From: Conidiobolus incongruus B7586
Lineage: Eukaryota > Entomophthoromycota > Entomophthoromycetes > Entomophthorales > Conidiobolaceae
Length of the DNA: 23,665 bases
Assembly: GCA_000697335.1 (NCBI GenBank)
Contig: JNEM01007171.1
Span: 1 to 23,665, forward strand
Direction: 5' to 3'
Shown: positions 8,782 through 20,876 of the stretch, one piece after another
Numbering within the stretch: the stretch's first letter is position 1
Layout: each line of letters opens with the position of its first letter
Made by a program: the position numbers and the translations under genes
Notes under the pieces: generated by a model
Databases searched by the model: none
What the model was told of the DNA's origin: nothing
The model's input: only the letters and a program-made list of their open reading frames with translations

Positions 8782-10010
8782 TTAAATTCTATTGTCCATT
8801 TTTGCAAAGTGAATTTTTATTCTAGTTTATATAAATCTATCTAATAATTTAAATTTTATAATTTATTTTAAAATATCTCAAAGCTTTATTAACATGATTT
8901 AAAGTATATAGTTTTTGGATATAAATTGGATTTAAAGTAATGACGAGAGTTTGATTAGTTATATTTTTACGATTATTTAATATCTTGCTCAAATTTTTGA
9001 ATATTTTATAACTACGGATTCATTTGATTAATTTATCAAAAAATCAAATCAAAATATAAACAGGATTCATTTAAATCATAATTTTTAATATACCTATTAA
9101 ATTCACCATATCTAACTTTTGTAAAATAAAATTGCACTCAAATTCACTTAAACTATTAACAAAATCTAACTTTCAATATATGAATGCTTAGAAATTTGCT
9201 ATTAAAATAAAACCATAGTGGTTTGACTTTCTATACTCACATATTATATATTCCAAATTGTATCGAATTGTATTGACCTATATTCACTTGTATTATTTTT
9301 TTACAAACAAGATTATAAAATCTAAATTAAATACCCAATACTGAAATTAATTGTATATCTGAAAATTAATTAGACCAATGTTTCTTATTAAATATATCAA
9401 ATAAATTTTTATAATTTTTATAAAAAATATCTAATAAAATTTTAGTGAATGGATTCATTATTATTTTTAGATAAGTGAACAAAATGGTTAATTAACAGAA
9501 TAAATAATATTACTTTCCATGAAAATTAAATGATGAAATTTTTGATTATGTTCGTTGTATTTATTATTCATTCTTTAATAATTTTGGACGAAGACTTTAA
9601 ATTATTAATAAGATTTACAATATTTGAAATAGAAATTGAAAATTTTAGACACATTTATTTCACTGATAGTATTTATAAAATATTTTTTGAAATATATTGA
9701 AAATATATATAGAGCAAATGACATGTTGATGCGTGGTTAAATCATCGAAACATGAAGTTATAAAAATTGGACACTTTAGCAATTAATGTAGTATAATTTG
9801 TATCTTTATTATAACATTTAATAATATTGATTATATTAAATTCAATTTATAAAGATCAAAATTAAGTCAGATTATTACGTAATTAAATGAGTATTGTCTA
9901 ATTTGAGATTTAAAAAGTAATATTTTATTGAAATGAAATGAACCAATTAAACCCAATATTGACTCAAATCAATATCAGAACAACCTCTTCAAATTAAACA
10001 TTGAATGGTG
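8782..10010. other. A/T-rich spacer between convergent genes
   Basis: Lies between the 3' ends of PSMA6 (+) and the glucosidase II beta gene (-). It must hold both transcript ends. No coding frame, RNA gene or notable repeat was recognised. Confidence 0.6.
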
Positions 10011-11914
10011 CTATAGTTCATCGTCTTCACTATAGGTCTTGGACTCTGATTTGGATTTACTATCAGCTTCAACCAAAGGTTTGCAAGCAGCAGGGGTGAG
10101 CATACTGATGTGATATTCACACTTAGAGGGTTCTGTAACTGAGGTAATCTTTTCTTCAGTGCCGCATGACAAGTATAACTAAACAAACAATTAATATATT
10201 TGAGAACATTTGAAAGGAAATATAATTACTTTGACAGATCTACTGGGACCGTTCCAACAGGGAGTTCCATTGCTATATAGTTGAGTAGAGTAGTCGGATC
10301 CAGTCCATTCGGAGAAGGTTCTAAACATTTCAAAATGAGCAAAATATAACTCAATATTTGTTGCAAATAAATATTACCCTAAGCTGACACTGTCGCCATT
10401 CTTGTTAGATTTTTGCTTAGCTTCACCAAACATGCAAACGGAATAGACATATTCACCGTTATCCAATTCGAAGCACTTGTCGCTGAGGGCGGAGTACTCT
10501 CCTTCTGGACCCATATCTCTGTTGATTTTAGCGTTCAGATCATCCAACTCATTCTTAACTTGGGAGCGTTCACTGTCCAAGTTCCAGTAGTCAGATCGAG
10601 CGTTCGAGGCGTCTATAGGAAATTTGGATAAGAATACTCTTTCTAATAAACTGCGAACAGATGCTATCTGTTCCATAATTATATTGTAAAAATATAAACC
10701 TTGTCTGATTTTGGTGGCATTTTCATCCGAGTTACCCGATGTAGTTGACTCATAGCTAGAGTCGGTTGTGAGTCTAGGGTCGGTGTAAATATCCACGGGT
10801 TTGTAGTTGTCTTTGAATTCGTCATAGGAGGTGATGGCTCCTTTAACTGCCATATCATGGTAGTTTTGATTGTGGTGTTCTTTAAGATCTTTTAACACAT
10901 CTAACAAGTGGTCAATATCCTTCTTTTGTTCTTCAATGATATTTTCCAAAGTAGAGATTTTATTTTCAAGTTTGATAATGCGATTGGATTGTCTGGTAGC
11001 TAATAATCATCATTAATCAAGTGATATATTATATTAATTAAATATAATAAATACCTTCATCCTGCTTATTCAATTCATCCTCCAATTTTTCCTTCTCTTC
11101 TTTAATAACTAAAACAATATAAATAATTTATATTTCTATTAATAAATAAACTAAAAACCTCTCAATTCTTCTAATTTCTTGTCCAAATTGTCGAATTTAG
11201 CTTGAACTTCTTTTAATTTTTGTTCAGTCTCTGCTTTCCAAGTCTTAAATTGAGCAATATATTTTGATTTGACAGATAAACCCTAATAAATAAAGTTAAT
11301 AAAAGAGTAATTATTTTGTTGAATATTATTTACCATATCGATAATCTTTTGTTTTTCCTTTAATTTTTTGGTTTCATTAAGGGCAACTTGTTCACAAACG
11401 TTAGGACATTCAATTTTGCCGTCATATTCGTCAGTTCCATCACAACATTCGGGATCTATTCGAAATTTAATAGCTGAATACATAATTCTTTTAAAATATA
11501 AGCTTACCACAAATACCGTCATTAACCCTTGAAGATAAAATTTTAGCGGGTTTGTAACCTTTATTTTGGCAATAGAAAGTGAAATCACAAGCTGACGTAC
11601 CTAAAACTCCAATGTTAATATTCAGTCATACTATATATAATAATTGATATAAATACCTGGTTCATCAGAGCCGTCGGGACAGTCACAATAATCGTCATTA
11701 ACATCTTTCAAATCAATAGTTTTAGAACCATCGAAACAAGTAAATTTATCTTGAAAATAAACTTCATGCACTAAAACCTAAAATTAATAAATTTGATTCA
11801 ATTAATTTTATTGAAATTACATTCTGGAGGAGCTCCATACAAGGGATACAGCTGAGTAGCATTAGCTACAGACAGAGAAATAATAAAACTTAATAATAAA
11901 TTATTGTTCTTCAT
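10011..11914 (-). CDS. Glucosidase II beta subunit (ER N-glycan processing)
   Basis: Nine exons on the minus strand: 11914-11821, 11770-11657, 11600-11508, 11455-11334, 11282-11159, about 11108-11056, 10999-10378, 10320-10230 and 10178-10011, with introns of 50-57 bp and about 489-494 residues. A signal peptide ([19 protein letters not shown]) is followed by two LDL-receptor-A-like modules with the calcium motifs [13 protein letters not shown] and CCDGTDEY. A long charged coiled coil (about 120-290) and a C-terminal MRH lectin domain (about 370-466) follow. The MRH domain keeps the Gln, Arg (GPSR), Glu and Tyr (TEPSKCEY) that bind mannose. The protein ends DDEL, an HDEL-like ER retention signal. 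It tethers the catalytic alpha subunit that trims glucose from glycoproteins. The human acidic stretch and EF-hand part are missing or shortened. Exon 6 is the weak point: with the natural TTTTAG acceptor (intron of exactly 50 bp) the frame is one base short at an A5 run, 11099-11103. Using the AAAAAG acceptor (exon 11097-11056) stays in frame. Confidence 0.92.
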
Positions 11915-12912
11915 TTTTTATTATTACTATTAATGATGATTCAATGAATTAAAGAATAAATATAATTATTTAAAATCAAAATAATTTAATGATGATATAC
12001 GTCATTCAACTATTGGTTAATTTATTAGGAATTGGTTTTGAATTAAAATTCTTTAATTTTTTTGTAATAATAATTTTTTAAAAAAATTATATTTGTAATT
12101 AAGTTCTTATTATTATAAAAAATTTAACATATATAATTATTCATTTAATAAAATATATAAAAATAGATATTATCAAATTTTAATATTGAAGGTACATTGC
12201 TAACTTGATCAACATTAAAAATTTGAAATAATTCAAATTCTTTTGATAGTTATAATTGTTGAGCATGTATAATGTATAATTTATGATATAGAAAATTTAT
12301 TAGCATTATAAAATTATCTTCTTCCAATAATCTATTGATTTAGTATCATTCAAATATTATTTATAATAAATATTCATCAATTTTATGATCAATTTGTTAG
12401 ATTGCTAATAGAATTACTATATCTTTAATTTTAATAAAATATGAATTATATAAAAAAATAGAATCACATCAATCAATTTAAAACAAAATGATTTTTATTT
12501 CAAATGTTAATATTATTTCATTATATCATTATATTTTTTTATTAAAGATCAAAATTCAATTTTGTTTTTAAACTCATTAAGTCTTGCAATTTTATGTATC
12601 AATATTGTTATCTTATTAACTTAAGAATTGATCTTTAAAAAAGTAATTTTACAATATATTTCAAGAGTTATTTTATATTAAATATGAATAAAAATTATTA
12701 TAATCATTTTATAAGTTTTAAATAAATTTACAGATCATTACAAAAGAAAATTCCATTGATTTTTATTTGAATTAAATCTATTATTTTAATTGGATACTAT
12801 TAATCAACAATTATTTTCTTATACACGCTATTGTTAAATATATAGTCGTTAATAGTATTGGATATGTACAGTATTATTTATATTTTCAATAAATAATGGA
12901 CTAAAACTAAAC
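11915..12912. other. A/T-rich intergenic DNA
   Basis: Contains the promoter side of the glucosidase II beta gene and the 3' flank of the carrier paralogue. No coding frame or RNA gene was recognised. Confidence 0.6.
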
Positions 12913-13895
12913 TTAATTCTTCACAATTTCTTTGAATTTGTCGTAGGCAGCCAAAATACTGGCACCCTTGAAAAGGGACTTGAATCCTTCAGTTTTAATG
13001 ATTTGTCGGAAACGTTCCATGGATGATGAATATTTGATAGGTTGACCAGATGTCCGCATCATCCTACGACTGACAGTATTAATAGGATAGGTGATCACAT
13101 AAGAGGGTAAGAAGGTGCGCAAATCTAATATGAATGTATTAAATGGATTGTTTTTAGGTCCATCAGTCTCTAGTATGGGTTTGATAGAGTGGAGTAAACC
13201 TAAGCAAAATCCACTGTTGATGATAATACCAACGCAGGAGATACTAAAACCACGATAAAGACCCACAATACTATCTAATGAAAGGGTCTTTTTGTAACAT
13301 TGATTAATCCTTCGAATTCGCGTTGACCAATTTTTTGGGATGTTATGATATCATTAGCCAGGCGAGTACGAGCATAGTCCAAAGGATAGGTGATTATGAG
13401 GAAGAGTGCACCAGCAGCACCACTGCAAGCTAAATTACCACCCAACCATTTCCAGTAACCATCCCTATCTTCATCGTATCCAAACATGGTTATGAAATTT
13501 TCATTCAAAATCATACCAAGCGCTTGGGTACGAGAGCCGTTAATAATACTAGTTGTATTACCTCTCCACAAGGAAATCACTCCTTCTTGCTTCACAACAC
13601 AGGAGAAACAGTCTCCAATACCCTTGAAAGAAGTGACAAGACGACCTTGCTTAATAAGCTCATTTTGATTTTGGATCAGCAGCTTAATGCGTTCAATAGG
13701 AGCAATGACAGTCAAAGAGATGGCAGAAGAGATACCACCAATCATATACTCCTATACCTGAATTAATAATATTTTATTTTATTTTACTTCATATCGAGAA
13801 ATAAAAGCAGTCATAAAATTTACCAATTCGATCACTATATTAAAACTAGTGAATTTTATTACCTCCAATAAATTAGGCTGATTATTATCATTCAT
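12913..13895 (-). pseudogene. Diverged ADP/ATP-carrier (AAC) paralogue, probably broken
   Basis: The frame starting EYMIGGISSAISLTVIAPIER (exon from 13751) carries carrier repeats 1 and 2: PIERIK, SLWRGN, GDCFSCVVKQEG and YPLDYARTRLAND. The rest (to 12913) carries GLYRGF, YPINTVSRRMMRTSG and FKGAS...AAYDKFKEI. The two parts are offset by one base at an A5 run (13289-13293). Exon 1 is probably 13895-13863 (MNDNNQPNLLE) with a 111-bp intron; an alternative ATG at 13814 gives a 36-bp intron. Working AACs exchange ADP and ATP across the inner mitochondrial membrane and need VIRYFPTQ in helix 2 and RRRMMM in repeat 3. Here these read IINGSRTQ and SRRMMR, the repeat-3 PxD is PxN, and about a dozen residues of helix 6 (ANILRGVAG-like) are absent. 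It is therefore unlikely to be an ADP/ATP exchanger even if the one-base problem is an assembly error. It may be a repurposed paralogue. Confidence 0.72.
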
Positions 13896-15654
13896 TTTAT
13901 TTTAAGATAAAAAATCTCAATATTATTTCCAAATCTCCTTTCCAAAAATTAGTATATATAACATATGTGACTATTCTAAACTAACCATCAATATATATTT
14001 TTTATAGTTTATATCCACAAAATTTTCTAAATATCAATTATTAAATTTCAAAATAACTGTAATATTTTCTCCTATTCAAATACTGTTATTTATCAATAAA
14101 ATTGCAATTATATTTAATTGTTTTACTTGAACCAACTATAATTGCGTTTACTCATAATTTATATCTTAAAATTTGTCTTGAAAATTAATATTCTCGTGAA
14201 AATGTTGGATTATTGACAAATAATTAAGTTGATTCAATTTTGTGTATATATTTGAAATATCACAATAACTATATATTTTATTGAATAATGTCATAGTGAA
14301 ATGAATATTATATTTTCAATTACAATTAATTATACCATATTTTAAATATAATATACTCACAATTTTTTATTAATTTTGACTAAAACTAAGTAACAATTAG
14401 TGAACAAATATTTAATAAATGGAAGAGACAATCCATCTTGTTCGTTTAAAAGCTCATTGTAAGTTTAAAACTCGTTATGAAAACTTTATATTATAAACTA
14501 TCGTTAATTTAAAATATAATTTTGACGAATAAGATAACGTAATGGATTGTTGTTTCTGTGCATCAAATTTTTATTGATATATTGTTAATTATAATGATTC
14601 ATTGATACTCTTAGAGTCATTTGAAAAACAATTCTACAATAGAAATCAATTTAATACAAATATCATTCATTTATATCTATATTCTCCATGATATATATTG
14701 CTAAATATCACTTGAAAAGAAATTTTTATTAAAATATTAAACACCCAAATTTAGTTGACTTTATTTAATTAAATTACTTAATTAGTAAAATATATTGATC
14801 AATTATTAATATTTTCATATTTTATAAAAAGAAATTCAATTATTTAATAATATACAATCAATTTTATAAATATTGTACAACTGTAAAAAACAATATAATT
14901 TTAATCAACTACCCGAGTATTAAAGTTTCATGTTTTATTATATTACCTTGAATTTGAAATAATGGGAAATTTTTTAATTTCCGATTTTTCAAACATATTA
15001 TTAGTTTGAAATGAATAAATATATACAAAGTTAAATTTATATTATATATTTATTTTTATATATCATATATTCAAATGTTTATTTATTTTTAATCGCAAAA
15101 AATTCCCATTATTAAAAATGCAGAGTAATAATTATTATGATAATAAAAGCAAGGCAAGTTCAAAAGAGTTATAAAATTACGATCTTATCACCAAGATAAT
15201 TCTCAATATTTAAATTAGTGTAATGACGATACAAATTCAATTAAGCATTTTGTGAAAGTAATTTTGTATCAATATAATTATACATATTAATCGTCAACGA
15301 AGATATAAGGATAATATATTTGATCTGTTGCCATTTTTCCATATACCATAATAATGTATATATTTTTTACAGTTATATGATGAAATGTTATTTTACCATA
15401 AAAAATCAAATTGATTATCAAAAATATAATTAATTTTATAATATAAAAAAATCCATAATGTTAACCAAAATATTGTATTAGTTCTAAATATAATTTATTA
15501 AAATACAGAACTGGTTCAAATGATTTTGATAATTTGAGTAAAATTTCTTGTAAAACCTAATAAGAATTATAAATATCACAATGATCTAAAATCACTAATT
15601 TGGTGATCTATGTGGATATTGGATTATAAATCATATGAAGCTGAGATTAGGAAT
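13896..15654. other. A/T-rich spacer between the two carrier paralogues
   Basis: No gene was recognised. A 25-codon ATG frame at 14419 (MEETIHLVRLKAH...) contains a good GTAAGT donor but no exon that would follow it. No direct repeat marking the carrier duplication was seen. Confidence 0.5.
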
Positions 15655-16444
15655 TGAAGATTTGTTGAAATTTATGACTGACACCGACACCTTTAAAGAG
15701 GGACTAGAACCTTTAGTTTTAATGATATATTCGAAATATTAGAGGAAACATGAATATTTCACTGGTTAATCAGAGATTATCATCATTTAATGAAAGATAA
15801 TGTCAATAGGACATGACATAGTGCCAGCAGCAACCGCATTGCTTCAATCCAAGAAAAGCATCGCAAAATGTTTTCTTTGAGGTAATTATTGGTTAATATT
15901 GGATTTATTGAGTCAAGTATACCAAAATGCAAACCATGGTACACGAGTATATCGCCACAGAAGATTTTGAAACCACGGTATAAACAAATAATGTTATTGG
16001 AAACGATTGTCTTTCAATAAATGTCGATCAATTATTTGAATTGGCATTCACCCCCGTTTTTAGTGATTCGGAAGTTGTTGGCTAAACGAGTAAGGGAATA
16101 ATCCAATAGATATACAAAAAAGAGGAAACAGCCATATTGGCATCGCCAGCGGCCATATTGCTAGCAAGCCGCTTCCGGTAACCATCCTTATGCTTATCGT
16201 TATCAAGCATTGCCATGTACTTGTCCTTAAGTGTCATAACACTAACAGCATTACATCTCCATAAGGCAACAATACCTTCTTCCTTAACAATATATGCGAA
16301 GCAATTTATCATGCCTTTGCAGTGAGCGGAGATAAGGCCTCGCTCGATAAACCAATTCTGATTTTTAATAATCAGCTTAATACGTTCAAGGAGGACAGTA
16401 GCAGCGATGACTATATAGGATGAAATACCGCCAAAAATAAAATT
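15655..16444 (-). pseudogene. Dead second copy of the ADP/ATP-carrier paralogue
   Basis: Aligns along its whole length with 12913-13751. The largest open piece, beginning near the acceptor at 16445, encodes FIFGGIS..., LLERIKL, then a longer frame through MINCFAYIVKEEGIVALWRC and DKHKDGYRKRLASNMAAG, ending at a TAG near 16082. Beyond it the same protein continues in fragments: LYRGFKIF near 15965, GLHFGILDSI near 15915, and IIKTKGSSPSLK-like near 15710. Several stops and frame changes make it a pseudogene. By eye the two copies differ at about a third of sites, so the duplication is old. It shares the shortened helix-6 region with the first copy, so that loss came before the duplication. Both lie on the same strand about 1.8 kb apart, pointing to tandem duplication. 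Confidence 0.85.
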
Positions 16445-16787
16445 CTATATTTAACAAGTGTAATGTTAGACATGCTACTTTTGTACATGAATAGAAAAAA
16501 GTAATCATATTTATTAAACTATTAATACTATATTTAATACACAATTCTTTAATTAATATGTCATATTTTTTAAAAAATTAGATGAATAATTAATTATCGT
16601 TTTTTAATTTAAGAAAAGTGATTATGTTCAATATTAACTTCAAAAATCATGCAATTTATAACATATAACAGATTTTTACCTTTTTCTTGAAGATTTTTTC
16701 TTAAACAAATATCATATATATTATCAAATTGAAGAATCTCGAGATTATTGAATTTTTGATATATCGTTCCCTCGATTATGTTTATTT

Positions 16788-16833
<46 letters not shown>

Positions 16834-19669
16834 CAAATTATTTGAATCAATTCATAATTCACAACTCTAATAAATTATCTTGTAAAAATTGCGAATTATT
16901 TAATCTTTTAATTAGTTTTGTTTTATTTTTCAATCTAATTATTTTAATATAAATAGAATTTAAAAAAAATATTAATTTTTAATTTTTTTTTCTATTGATC
17001 ATATATTCAAAATTATAAAATGATTTCATTCATAAAGCCAGGTTATTAACCTTAAACAATCGAACCTAGCATCTATTGCTAGAATGTATCATAAAATAAT
17101 AGAAATACTTATATTACTATAGAATAATATTTGGACCAATTGTCTATATTTTTGTTTAATTTTGAATCACTATAAATTCATAGATTTTAGAATTAAGCTT
17201 TGATTATTAAATCAAATATGATTATCGGCTATGATACTTACAGTTGAGTGTAAGAACAAAATTAATCAATAAAGTATATCATTTCTTTAAGAATGACCAA
17301 AAAGTTTAATGTCTTATATAGTACAAATTGATCAAAAAATTTTAAAATAGGTATCAATTACAATTTATTGCTTCAATTTTTTCAATAGCAAATTTAGAAT
17401 TATGATATTATTTTTTTAAATCACGTATGTTAACAAATATATTAGAAATAAAATAACAACTATTATTATTATTATAGATAAATTAAGGACAAACTCAATT
17501 AATAGTTAATTATTATTGGTTAATATATCAATTATTTATTTCAATTATAGTAATTCTTTACTAAAATAAGAGATTAAAAATACTTTTATTATTATCTATG
17601 TCATTTCTCCAGTTGATATTTGGTAAAATAATTTATATAAATTAAAATTTATTTATCATTTTATTTCAAATAATAAGTTTATGATAATAAATATTGAATA
17701 ATATAAAAATTTTATATTGAGATTAAGTCATTAATGAATGAACCAATGAATCTATGGAAGTTCATTTTCAGTATAGTAAATCATTCTCTGAATAACTATT
17801 AATAGCCATTCAGTAGAATGGATCTTTGCAAATCCCTGACTTTAATAATCTTTGGTGCATTTACTATACATACAAATATTGAGAATATCATTTGCTTTGA
17901 ATTATAATCAAAATTTACCAAATATCAATTTTGTATTGATTTATATAATAAAATCCCATTTTTCGAAGTTTGCTGCAGGTGTTTCAGGTAACTACATGTA
18001 TAATAATCCGAAAGTTATTGATTAAAAATAAGATTTTCAAATTTCAAATACATTATGTACAAACATTTAGTGAACAGTATGTATATATTATTCTCAGTAT
18101 GTTTGATAAATTTGATTTATATAAAATAATTGAATGTATTTATTCAAATTTGATTAATTTATTGAAAATTTCATGTAAATTAATTTCCAATATAAATTGA
18201 AGATAAAAAAGATCTAACACCAATTTTTGAATAAATGGTAGCTAATTCATATATCAAAATAGAATTGAAATTATATCATATCAGTATAAAGTTTTACAAG
18301 CTTAAATATTATTTAAGTGATTTCAAAAAACTCACTTTATAAGCACTGTAAGAATATTCACCTATTTCATATGGTATTTTGTTATTAGTCTAGGTTATTA
18401 TTAAAACTATTATATTATCATTCCATGATGTAATATGCGTACTTTTAAACTACATTTTATACTATAATTATTATTATGTTCAAAAGGAGATTGATTGTTT
18501 GAAAGGCTTTTGGAATGTGATACTACACTATTGTTAAGGTAAAAGTAGAATGATTAGATAGCTCGGATATAGCCATTTATCTCCATAAAAATTAAATCAA
18601 TATTATGAGTTAAGTAGATTATTAGAGATAATGAAAAGTATTATTATAAAATATTCTATTTTTTATAATGATTCAAAAAATTTTAATTTACTTATTTTTC
18701 ATTATTAAATTGGTAGTGACTGTCAAGTTGAATAAATGATCGCATGACCAATTCTAAATTACTTTGATTTCTCGCATAAATCCTGAATTGAATTAAAAAC
18801 AAAATAATTACAAAAATGTTCATAAATAAATAAACATATTATAAATTGTTTTTAGAAGTATGATATAATTTAAATAATTATAAAATACTTATATTAATAT
18901 TTTCCATTTTAGTATATATTTCAATTTAACCATTATTCAAGCATTTTTAAAAGTTAAAATATTATAATTATAGAAAATTATTTTCAAAAATAAATTAATA
19001 TTAATTTTTGGGATTTTTAAATTATTTGTTATATAGTCTAATTAAATTACAGAATAATATAATTTAATTTAGAATAGCATAAAAAATAATGGAAAATAAA
19101 TTTTAATTATAAAGTATATTGATTTAAGAATTTAAATAATAATTAAATATGCTTCATTTGATAATTGATTAGAGAAAATAATTTATTAATAATTGTTATT
19201 GAATAATATTATGTATTAAGTGATTTTAATAATTTTTTACTTGATAAAAAAATAAGTGTGAAAGTATTATAGTGATTTATGAATTATATATAATGTGTTT
19301 AAGATCGTATTGCAGGATATTGATTAAATAATATATTTTAATAACTGGAATATTGGATAATCAGTATAATTTTATATATATCACGATAAATTGGATCAGT
19401 TTCATACTAAAATTTTACATCTATTAAGTTTAATCATCAAAACCAATCAACAACCAATTAGTTTACCTTTTCCAATTATTGTACAAATCAAAATGGATAA
19501 TTCTAATTGATAGTAATTACCAGATTAAATTAATTCAAAACTTGGATTACAGTTTGATTCATTTTGAAACTTAGTCACATGTTTTCAATATACAATTAAT
19601 CAGTTATTTGTTTTTTTGTTCTTAAACTTTTATTATTAATTATAATAAATAATAGGTAATAATTAAGAA
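16445..19669. other. Long A/T-rich intergenic region
   Basis: Holds a long (AT)20 tract at 16791-16830 and an ATT run near 17461-17475. Two stretches of more balanced composition (17760-17930 and 18480-18600) have short protein-like frames on the minus strand, such as PKIIKVRDLQRSILLNGY near 17830, but nothing recognisable. The 76-codon frame at 17970-18200 begins with CTG and looks like translated A/T filler. The final few hundred bases should hold the promoter of the carrier gene at 19670. Confidence 0.5.
16791..16830. repeat. (AT)20 microsatellite
   Basis: Forty bases of uninterrupted AT repeat. Confidence 0.97.
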
Positions 19670-20766
19670 ATGTCTAGTAATACTCATCATTCAACTCAAC
19701 AGATTGCAATTAATAAGTCATTATCATCAAATCCTAGCTTTTTTATAAAATATGCTCCGTTCTTGGCAGGTGGGACGGGTGCTTGCTGTGCCGTGACATT
19801 TTCCAACCCTTTCGAAGTAGTTAAAACTAGGTTACAGCTCCAGGGTGAGTTGGTCAAGTCTGAACAGTTGACAAATCGTCCATATCGTAATTTGCCTCAA
19901 GCTCTAAGACTGATTTTTCAACATGAGGGAATTCGTGGACTTCAGAGGGGACTTGGTGCAGCGTACGGATACCAGCTCATTATGAACGGTACGCGCTTCG
20001 GGTTTTACGACGTGTTTAAGAGTGGATTAATTAACGGTTTTGACGTTACTTCTACCACAGGAACTCTCGTGTCCAGTATTGGCGCTGGCGCAATGTCTGG
20101 CATGTTGGCAGCATTTTTGGGATCGCCCCTATTCATGGTGAAAACTCGATTACAAGCGTACTCGCCCCACCTATCTGTTGGTACTCAGCACAAGTACTCG
20201 GGAGTGTTCGGTGGCTTGAAGTCAATCCACCAGGAGAATGGGATCAAGGGCTGGTTCAGAGGAAGTGTGCCAGCGATGATACGTACTGGTGTGGGATCAG
20301 CGGTCCAACTCACATCTTATGATTTCATTAAGAAGAACTTGATCACTAGTGGCCTCTTCCAAGATGGATTCTATGTCCACGCAACTTCCAGTTTATTATG
20401 TGGCGTTCTAGTGTGTACGGCGATGAATCCTTTTGATGTAGTTACTACTAGAATGTACAATCAACCTGTCGACCCTGCCACCGGCAAGGGTAAACTGTAC
20501 AGAAACATGTTTCACTGCTTCTCGAGCACTGTGAAGACTGAAGGTATTCGAGGTTTACTAAAAGGTTTTACTGCTCATTACTTTAGAATTGGGTATATTA
20601 TCATTATTATTCATACTCTATAATGATTAATTAATTAATTCAATTTTAGACCCCATACTGTCCTAACCTTTATCTTTATGGTAACTCATAGCATTATATT
20701 TATTAATTAATATATTAAACAATTGGATTTTAGGAAAAAATTAAATCAATCATTGTCAAAAACTAA
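19670..20766 (+). CDS. Mitochondrial carrier, OAC1/SLC25A34-35 type (oxaloacetate/sulfate-like)
   Basis: Three exons: 19670-20592, 20650-20680 and 20734-20766, with GT-AG introns of 57 and 53 bp, giving 328 residues. Stopping at the end of the first open frame (20623) would read into intron 1 and lose the conserved end. Spliced, it finishes RIGPHTVLTFIFMEKIKSI as the family does. The three carrier repeats have signatures NPFEVVKTRLQLQGE (from residue 46), GSPLFMVKTRLQAYS (from 151) and MNPFDVVTTRMYNQP (from 252), each followed by the usual G-x-x-G-(L/W)-x-(R/K)-G loop. The MVKTRLQA and RMYNQP wordings mark the OAC1/SLC25A34/SLC25A35 branch, whose yeast member moves oxaloacetate, sulfate, thiosulfate and isopropylmalate across the inner mitochondrial membrane. 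The exact substrate here is inferred. The 28-residue N-terminal extension is Ser/Asn-rich. It converges with the pseudogene at 20877, with about 110 bp between their ends. Confidence 0.93.
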
Positions 20767-20876
20767 ACAAAAAACAAGAATTTTATATAAGAATAAATAT
20801 CCTCTATATCTTTACAATTAGCTAATCTCTAAAATGTTCAATAATTGATAGAATATAGTATCCACTAAAATTTTAT

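Noticed and set aside
14419-14496. ATG micro-ORF MEETIHLVRLKAH with a GTAAGT inside
   Set aside because: No downstream acceptor leading into an open coding exon was found.
3150-17436. Short shared string CGTATGTTAACAAAT near 3150 and 17426
   Set aside because: Only about 15 bp shared with no extended similarity, so it could be chance in A/T-rich DNA.
17760-17930. Minus-strand frame with PKIIKVRDLQRSILLNGY
   Set aside because: Protein-like but too short, and the opposite strand is equally open. No family recognised.
17970-18200. 76-codon frame
   Set aside because: CTG start and Ile/Leu/Lys/Tyr-heavy filler. A short FAAGVSGN-like stretch near its start recalled a carrier N terminus but nothing follows it.
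18480-18600. Patch of more balanced composition
   Set aside because: Both strands give only fragments of fewer than 25 codons with no motif.
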